DNA of 10,374 nucleotides. Source: Clostridia bacterium (GTDB lineage: Bacteria; Bacillota; Clostridia; Oscillospirales; Acutalibacteraceae). A program made the translations under genes and the position numbers. Within the stretch, counting starts at the first letter, position 1, and every line of letters starts with the position of its first letter. The notes under the pieces are model-generated. The model made no database searches. It had not been told where the DNA came from and saw only the letters and a list, made by a program, of their open reading frames with translations. Of the stretch, positions 5,413-10,374 are shown piece by piece. The DNA lies in NCBI GenBank assembly GCA_900769535.1, contig CAAGHB010000064.1, positions 1 through 10,374 of the forward strand, in the 5' to 3' direction.

Positions 5413-6957
5413 TTGAGTAACAAGGTCGCTATTGAGCTTAAAAATATATCAAAATCATTTAGCGGAAAGATTGCAAATAAGAATGTAAATCTTACTGTTA
5501 ACCGAGGCGAAATTCTTTCGATTTTAGGCGAAAACGGAAGCGGAAAAACCACGCTTATGAATATGATTTCGGGAATTTATTTTCCCGATGAAGGACAAAT
5601 TTTCATCGACGGTGAGGAAGTTTCTATACGTTCGCCGAAGGATGCCTTTAAGTACGGAATTGGTATGATTCATCAGCATTTTAAACTTATTGACGTCTTT
5701 TCTGCCACCGAGAACATAGTTCTCGGACTTAAAGAAAAGGGTAGATATAACCTTAAATCTGCTGCAAATCGTGTTAAGGAAATCAGCGATAAATACGGGT
5801 TTGATATCGACCCGATGAAAAAAATTCATGAAATGTCGGTTTCTGAAAAGCAGACAGTTGAGATTATAAAGGTGCTTTACAGAGGCGCTGATATTCTTAT
5901 TCTCGACGAACCGACGGCGGTTTTAACTCCGCAGGAAACACAAAAATTATTTGCCGTAATCAGAAAAATGAGAGAAGACGGTAAATCTATCATCATTATT
6001 ACCCATAAGCTTCACGAGGTATTGTCATTATCCGATAAGGTAGCCGTACTCCGCAAAGGCGAATATGTCGGAACCGTTGAAACGGCCAATACAAACGAGT
6101 CCGAGCTTACCGAAATGATGGTAGGAAAGAAAATTTCGCTTAATATTGAACGCAGCGAACCCAAAAACTGCGAGGATAGATTGGTTGTAAAGGACCTTAA
6201 TTGCATCAACCGAGAGGGTAAAAAGGTACTTAATAATATTTCTTTTGTAGCGCGTTCGGGCGAAATACTTGGAATAGCAGGTATTGCCGGCTCAGGACAG
6301 AGAGAGCTTCTTGAAGCTATTGCGGGATTGCAACATATTAACGACGGCGAAATTCTTTATAATAACCCAAAAACAAATTCCTGCGATAATTTAAGGGACA
6401 AAACACCGCTTCAAATTCGTGATTTGGGTGTTCGTCTTTCCTTCGTTCCTGAGGATCGGCTCGGAATGGGCCTCGTAGCTAATATGGACATTGTTGATAA
6501 TATGATGCTTCGTAGTTATCACAAGGGCAAGTCATTGTTTCTCGAAAGAAAGGCGCCAAAGGATTTAGCGTTGCACATTATCGAGGATTTAGAGGTCGTT
6601 ACACCTAACGAAAATACACCGGTAAGACGTTTGTCGGGCGGTAATATTCAAAAGATACTTGTCGGACGCGAAATTGCATCTGCTCCAACCGTTTTAATGG
6701 CGGCTTATCCCGTACGCGGACTTGATATCGGCGCATCATATACAATTTACAATCTCCTTAATTCGCAGAAAGAGAAGGGCGTTGCCGTTGTATTTGTCGG
6801 CGAGGACCTCGACGTATTGATTGAGCTATGCGACAGAATACTTGTCATCGGTTCCGGCTCAATTACGGGTATTGTTGACGCACGAACTACAACAAAGGAA
6901 GAAATCGGCCTATTGATGACAAAATCTATCACTAATGAAGGGGAGGAGAGCAAATAA
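5413..6957 (+). CDS. ABC transporter ATP-binding protein with two fused nucleotide-binding domains (BMP-type importer)
   Basis: This 514-residue cytoplasmic ATPase powers the importer, with two NBDs in one chain as in RbsA/YufO-type proteins. NBD1: Walker A GENGSGKT (39-46), Q-loop Gln88, Walker B ILILDE (161-166), H-loop His198. Its signature is MSVSEKQ (141-147), lacking the LSGG glycines. NBD2: Walker A-like GIAGSGQR (290-297) with Gln for Lys, good signature LSGGNIQK (407-414), Walker B-like VLMAAYP (427-433) without the Asp-Glu pair, D-loop RGLD, and Glu464 in place of the H-loop His (FVGEDL). A degenerate NBD2 is normal for this family. In head-to-tail pairing, NBD1 Walker A plus the NBD2 signature forms one good ATP site, and the other is degenerate. 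Translation starts at TTG 5413; the stop overlaps the next ATG (TAATG), so coupling to the permease gene is likely. Confidence 0.93.
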   Translation: MSNKVAIELKNISKSFSGKIANKNVNLTVNRGEILSILGENGSGKTTLMNMISGIYFPDEGQIFIDGEEVSIRSPKDAFKYGIGMIHQHFKLIDVFSATENIVLGLKEKGRYNLKSAANRVKEISDKYGFDIDPMKKIHEMSVSEKQTVEIIKVLYRGADILILDEPTAVLTPQETQKLFAVIRKMREDGKSIIIITHKLHEVLSLSDKVAVLRKGEYVGTVETANTNESELTEMMVGKKISLNIERSEPKNCEDRLVVKDLNCINREGKKVLNNISFVARSGEILGIAGIAGSGQRELLEAIAGLQHINDGEILYNNPKTNSCDNLRDKTPLQIRDLGVRLSFVPEDRLGMGLVANMDIVDNMMLRSYHKGKSLFLERKAPKDLALHIIEDLEVVTPNENTPVRRLSGGNIQKILVGREIASAPTVLMAAYPVRGLDIGASYTIYNLLNSQKEKGVAVVFVGEDLDVLIELCDRILVIGSGSITGIVDARTTTKEEIGLLMTKSITNEGEESK

Positions 6958-8036
6958 TGAACCTTTTTGGTTTAGGTACAGTTCATATAGTTAAGAGAGA
7001 ACCAATAGCGTGGTATAAGGGAATGATTGTACGTGCTGTTGCTATCGTTGCTTCTCTTCTCTTTGCTGCTGTTATTATTATGCTTCTTACCAATAAAAAT
7101 CCGCTTCAAATATATGCATCTATGTTTAGCGGAGTATTTGGTACTGAGCTTCGAATTTGGAGTATGGCTCAGAATGTTGCTATTCTTTTATGCATTTCGT
7201 TGGCTGTTACTCCTGCGTTTAAAATGCGATTTTGGAACTGCGGCGCAGAAGGACAGGTTCTCATTGGCGGACTCGCAAACGTATCGGTTATGATGTTTTT
7301 AGGGGACAAGCTGCCATATCCGGTGCTTGTACTGGTTATGATTTTGGCCTCTGTTGCAGCAGGTATCATTTGGGCTGTAATTCCTGCGATTTTTAAATCG
7401 ATATGGAATACAAATGAAACTCTCTTTACCCTTATGATGAACTATGTTGCAATTCAGTTGGTAGCGTTTTTCCTTAAATACTTTGTAAAAAACGGCTCGG
7501 GCGTTTTAACTCCAATGGAGCAATACGGACTGCCCGTTATCGGCCATTCTTATGTACTAAACATACTTACAGTAGCTGTTTTAACCCTTCTCATATATAT
7601 CTATTTAAAGAGAACAAAGCAGGGGTATGAAATTTCTGTTGTCGGCGAAAGCGAAAACACAGCAAGATATATCGGAATAAACGTAAAAAAGGTTATTATA
7701 AGAACTCTTATTGTTTCCGGTGCTCTCTGCGGTATAGCAGGACTTCTGCTCGTTGGTGGAACCAACCATACCATAAGCACTACTACCGTTGACGGACGCG
7801 GATTTACAGCTATCATGGTATCCTGGCTTGCAAAATTTAATCCTATTTTTATGATTTTTACGTCATTTTTAATTGTATTTTTGCAGAATGGCGCTAATCA
7901 GGTTTCTACTGATTTCAGATTACCGAGCGCAATTTCCGATATAATAACTGGTATAATCTTGTTCTTCATAATCGGATGCGAATTCTTCCTGCAATACAAA
8001 ATTGTTGCTTCAAAAAAGCAGAAAGGAGATAACTAA
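6957..8036 (+). CDS. ABC importer permease, first subunit (BPD_transp_2, NupB/YufP-like)
   Basis: A 359-residue membrane protein of the PF02653 branched-chain/ribose/nucleoside permease group. After a short cytoplasmic N-terminus (to about residue 22) it has about eight to ten hydrophobic segments. The motif WNCGAEGQVLIGGLA (about 93-107) corresponds to the conserved FNIGAEGQ of BMP-type permeases, and SVVGESENTARYIGINVKK (about 223-241) is the cytoplasmic loop that contacts the ATPase, equivalent to the EAA loop. NTNETLFTLMMNYVAI is also family-like. Start ATG overlaps the ATPase stop by one base and has GGAGG at 6942-6946. With the next gene it should form the heterodimeric membrane channel. 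Substrate is inferred as a purine nucleoside or base from xpt and the BMP lipoprotein. Confidence 0.92.
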   Translation: MNLFGLGTVHIVKREPIAWYKGMIVRAVAIVASLLFAAVIIMLLTNKNPLQIYASMFSGVFGTELRIWSMAQNVAILLCISLAVTPAFKMRFWNCGAEGQVLIGGLANVSVMMFLGDKLPYPVLVLVMILASVAAGIIWAVIPAIFKSIWNTNETLFTLMMNYVAIQLVAFFLKYFVKNGSGVLTPMEQYGLPVIGHSYVLNILTVAVLTLLIYIYLKRTKQGYEISVVGESENTARYIGINVKKVIIRTLIVSGALCGIAGLLLVGGTNHTISTTTVDGRGFTAIMVSWLAKFNPIFMIFTSFLIVFLQNGANQVSTDFRLPSAISDIITGIILFFIIGCEFFLQYKIVASKKQKGDN

Positions 8037-8983
8037 TGTTGGCCTTTCTTATCAGCGCAATTAGACTCGGCATGACCTTTCTTTTTGGATCAACCGGTGA
8101 GACAATTACCGAAAAATCCGGTCACCTTAACCTTGGTATTCCGGGTGTAATGTGTGTCGGCGCATCATGCGGATGCTATGCTGAATACTTATATCTTAAC
8201 GAAGCAAGAATGAACGCTTCTCCGTTTTTAGCAATTATTATTCCGATTTTTGCTACCCTTATCGGCGGAGCGCTAATGGGACTTATATTTAGTTTTCTTA
8301 CCGTAACACTTCGTGCTAATCAAAACGTTACCGGCCTTGCTCTCACCACCTTTGGCGTCGGAGTTTCCGACTACATGATTGCTAAAACCGGTCCTATTTA
8401 CAGCAAAGGTAGCCGCTATTTTACAGAACCGTTACCCTTTGCAGATGATCTTGGAATAATAGGCGATATATTCTTTTCACACGGAATTTTGATTTATTTG
8501 GCTGTCATTATAGCTCTTGTAACTTCGTTTGTACTAAACAGAACACGAATCGGACTTAATCTACGTTCGGTTGGCGAAGACCCTGCAACAGCAGACGCTG
8601 CCGGTATAAACGTATCGTTATATCGTTATTCAGCTACCTGTATCGGCTCTGCTATCGCAGGTTTAAGCGGATTATCCTTTATTATGGATTATCTCAACGG
8701 AAACTGGGAATATTGTATTGACGCAATCGGTTGGCTATGCATTGCGCTCGTAATATTCACCGTTTGGAAACCAAATTTGGCAATTATCGGCTCAATTCTA
8801 TTTGGTGCCTTGTATATTGTAAGCAGCTATATCACAGGTATTAGCTTTGCTGCAAAGGAACTATTTGAAATGCTGCCTTATATTGTCACTATTATCGTGC
8901 TTGTCTTTACAAGCGCACGTGACAGTAAAAACAGTCAACCGCCAAAGAGTCTCGGACTTGCATATTTCCGCGAGGAAAGATAA
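8036..8983 (+). CDS. ABC importer permease, second subunit (BPD_transp_2, NupC/YufQ-like)
   Basis: A 315-residue membrane protein, the usual shorter partner of the preceding permease. The N-terminus FLISAIRLGMTFLFGSTGE and motif LNLGIPGVMCVGA (about 32-44, family NIGLEGxM) identify the group. LRSVGEDPATADAAGINVSL (about 176-195) is the ATPase-contacting EAA-type loop, better conserved here than in the first permease. About eight hydrophobic segments are visible, and the C-terminal tail (SARDSKNSQPPKSLGLAYFR) is hydrophilic. Start ATG overlaps the previous stop by one base, with AAGGAG at 8023-8028 and 7-base spacing. The operon ends with a strong terminator about 15 bases downstream. Confidence 0.92.
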   Translation: MLAFLISAIRLGMTFLFGSTGETITEKSGHLNLGIPGVMCVGASCGCYAEYLYLNEARMNASPFLAIIIPIFATLIGGALMGLIFSFLTVTLRANQNVTGLALTTFGVGVSDYMIAKTGPIYSKGSRYFTEPLPFADDLGIIGDIFFSHGILIYLAVIIALVTSFVLNRTRIGLNLRSVGEDPATADAAGINVSLYRYSATCIGSAIAGLSGLSFIMDYLNGNWEYCIDAIGWLCIALVIFTVWKPNLAIIGSILFGALYIVSSYITGISFAAKELFEMLPYIVTIIVLVFTSARDSKNSQPPKSLGLAYFREER

Positions 8984-8997
8984 TTTTTTATGATTAG

Positions 8998-9035
8998 ATG
9001 CACCGAAAAGCAAATGCTTTTCGGTGCATTTTTTT
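8998..9035 (+). terminator. Rho-independent terminator of the transporter operon
   Basis: ATGCACCGAAAAGC (8998-9011) pairs perfectly with GCTTTTCGGTGCAT (9016-9029), 14 base pairs with a 4-base AAAT loop, followed by a run of seven T (9029-9035). Confidence 0.93.
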
Positions 9036-9058
9036 ATTTGAAAATAATGCTTAATATT

Positions 9059-9086
9059 TTGACATTTGTATTGTTTTTGTAAAAAT
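9059..9086 (+). promoter_or_regulatory. Possible promoter upstream of spoIVB
   Basis: A perfect TTGACA at 9059-9064 is followed after 16 bases by AAAAAT (9081-9086), four of six matches to TATAAT. In spore formers spoIVB is expressed in the forespore from sigma-F/sigma-G promoters. I looked for a sigma-G-like pair; TGTATT (9067-9072) and CATCTCA (9088-9094) are only partly similar and too close together. Confidence 0.25.
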
Positions 9087-9168
9087 ACATCTCAATTTTC
9101 CTTATTAAGATATTTAATCCGAATTTGAAATTTAATTTTAGGTCAATAATATTGATGGTGGTGATAAA

Positions 9169-10356
9169 ATGAAAAAAACAATAAAAATTATTTCAGCCGT
9201 ATTACTTATTGTTTGTACATTTATTTTCAGTAACATTTATTATTTAACAAACAATATGCCTAATATTATTTATTCAGATAACAAAATACTTTTTAGTGAT
9301 GCAAAATCGCAAAGCTGTTCTGTTGTAAGGAGCAGCAGTGGCAGTGAAAATTACGAATTAAACTTTTTAGGAATTATTCCGGTAAAAAATATTAAAATTA
9401 AAAACAGAGAAATTAAAAAAGTAGTTCTTTGCGGAAATCAATTTGGTATAAAGGTATATTCGTCGGGTTCGATTATAACATCAATTTCTGGTGTAATTAC
9501 CGAAAGCGGGTGCAAGAATCCTGCTTATGAGGCAGGGCTAAGAAAAGGGGATATAATAATTTCTATAAACGATGAACCGGTTTGCTCAAATTTGGATATT
9601 GAGAGAATTGTTAAAAATTCAGATGATAAACTAAAAATAGTTTATGAAAGAAATCATAAAAAATACACAACCACAGCGTATCCGGTAATATGTTCCACAG
9701 ATAATTGCAGAAAACTTGGTATTTGGATAAAGGATAGTATAGCCGGAATTGGCACAGCTACGTTTTATATAACCGAATATGATATTACGGCAGGACTGGG
9801 TCACGGAGTTTATGATAATGAAACGAATGTCTTGATGCCTTTAAATGAAGGTGCTGTTTGCGAGGTGAACAACTATGTCATTACACCGTCGACTGACGGC
9901 GTAATCGGCGATATAAGCGGCACTTTGGATTACAATAACTTCGGTACAATTCTAAAAAACTCAGAAAACGGCGTGTATTTTAATGGATGCGAATTTAAAG
10001 GAGAGACGGTTGAAATCGGCAGTTGCTATGAAATTAAACGAGAAAAGGCACAAATATATCTATCTCTTAATGGGGAAGAAGCAAGATATTATGACTGCCA
10101 AATAGAAAAAATCAATTATAACGATAAATCTAAAAATTTAATTATTAAAATCACAGACAATGAGCTTTTAGAGCAAACCGGCGGAATCATTCAAGGAATG
10201 AGCGGTGCGCCTATTTTACAAAACGGAAAGCTCGTCGGCGCAGTAACTCATGTACTTGTAAATGACACTACAAGCGGATACGGCATATTCATAGATAATA
10301 TGATAGAGACTGCCCTTAATGTTGCAAACGATAATTCTCTTAATATTGCATCATAG
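9169..10356 (+). CDS. spoIVB: SpoIVB peptidase (forespore PDZ serine protease)
   Basis: SpoIVB is made in the forespore, crosses its inner membrane and cleaves SpoIVFA, releasing SpoIVFB to activate pro-sigma-K in the mother cell. This protein has 395 residues (about 425 in Bacillus subtilis). It has an N-terminal membrane anchor (about 5-27), a PDZ domain (about 103-165, ITESGCKNPAYEAGLRKGD) and a peptidase domain. The likely triad is His212 in TAGLGHGVYD, Asp330 in IKITDNELL and Ser345 in IQGMSGAPI; the 15-residue Asp-to-Ser spacing matches B. subtilis Asp363/Ser378. The family motif is usually GMSGSP; the second Ser is Ala here, leaving the nucleophile intact. GGTGGTGAT at 9157-9165 is the ribosome binding site. 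spo0A follows spoIVB in many Clostridia; the window ends too soon to see it. Upstream is a transporter operon rather than the common recN. Confidence 0.93.
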   Translation: MKKTIKIISAVLLIVCTFIFSNIYYLTNNMPNIIYSDNKILFSDAKSQSCSVVRSSSGSENYELNFLGIIPVKNIKIKNREIKKVVLCGNQFGIKVYSSGSIITSISGVITESGCKNPAYEAGLRKGDIIISINDEPVCSNLDIERIVKNSDDKLKIVYERNHKKYTTTAYPVICSTDNCRKLGIWIKDSIAGIGTATFYITEYDITAGLGHGVYDNETNVLMPLNEGAVCEVNNYVITPSTDGVIGDISGTLDYNNFGTILKNSENGVYFNGCEFKGETVEIGSCYEIKREKAQIYLSLNGEEARYYDCQIEKINYNDKSKNLIIKITDNELLEQTGGIIQGMSGAPILQNGKLVGAVTHVLVNDTTSGYGIFIDNMIETALNVANDNSLNIAS

Positions 10357-10374
10357 ATATAAGAATCAATATAA

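Noticed and set aside
9067..9094. Sigma-G-type promoter for spoIVB
   Set aside because: TGTATT and CATCTCA resemble sigma-G boxes only partly, and the 15-base spacing is too short.
9143..9155. Small palindrome TCAATA-A-TATTGA just before the spoIVB ribosome binding site
   Set aside because: Six-base AT-rich arms are expected by chance here; no supporting element nearby.

Overview
The window looks like chromosome of an AT-rich, endospore-forming member of the Clostridia (Firmicutes), probably near the Ruminococcaceae/Oscillospiraceae. This is inferred from strong AGGAGG-type ribosome binding sites, TTG/GTG starts, a SpoIVB peptidase, a Clostridia-type [FeFe]-hydrogenase-like accessory operon, and a Firmicutes-type xpt/BMP-transporter locus. 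I see no rRNA, tRNA, CRISPR array, insertion sequence or prophage gene. All genes but one are on the + strand.

Region 1 (1-2103) is the end of a tightly overlapping operon. It holds the C-terminal part of an [FeFe]-hydrogenase-like iron-sulfur protein (cut by the window edge), a small DRTGG-domain protein, a PHP-type metallophosphoesterase and a GtrA-family membrane protein. It closes at a symmetric hairpin that probably terminates transcription in both directions. From the other side, a small unrecognised minus-strand membrane protein (2102-2347) converges on the same hairpin.

Region 2 (2348-3385) holds a monocistronic-looking sugar phosphate isomerase/epimerase-type TIM-barrel protein, then an AT-rich intergenic region with two good sigma-A-type promoter candidates and a set of short repeats.

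Region 3 (3386-9035) is a purine salvage and uptake locus: xanthine phosphoribosyltransferase (xpt), a BMP-family lipoprotein, a double-domain ABC ATPase and two BPD_transp_2-type permeases, ending at a strong terminator. The lipoprotein would capture a nucleoside or related ligand outside the cell, the permease pair and ATPase would import it, and Xpt would convert released xanthine to XMP. The substrate is inferred from family and neighbourhood. The lipoprotein gene has a distinctly 'highly expressed' codon style and is separated from the ATPase gene by two stacked inverted repeats, which fits differential expression within one operon. No purine riboswitch is visible upstream of xpt.

Region 4 (9036-10374) holds spoIVB, the PDZ serine peptidase that triggers sigma-K activation during sporulation. 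In many Clostridia spo0A follows it; here the window ends 18 bases after the stop.

The genes belong to known families. The points most worth a second look are the hydrogenase-like/DRTGG/PHP/GtrA operon, the unrecognised small membrane protein, the RNA structures before the ATPase gene, and the asymmetric ATP sites of that ATPase. I found no clear evidence for an entirely new system.
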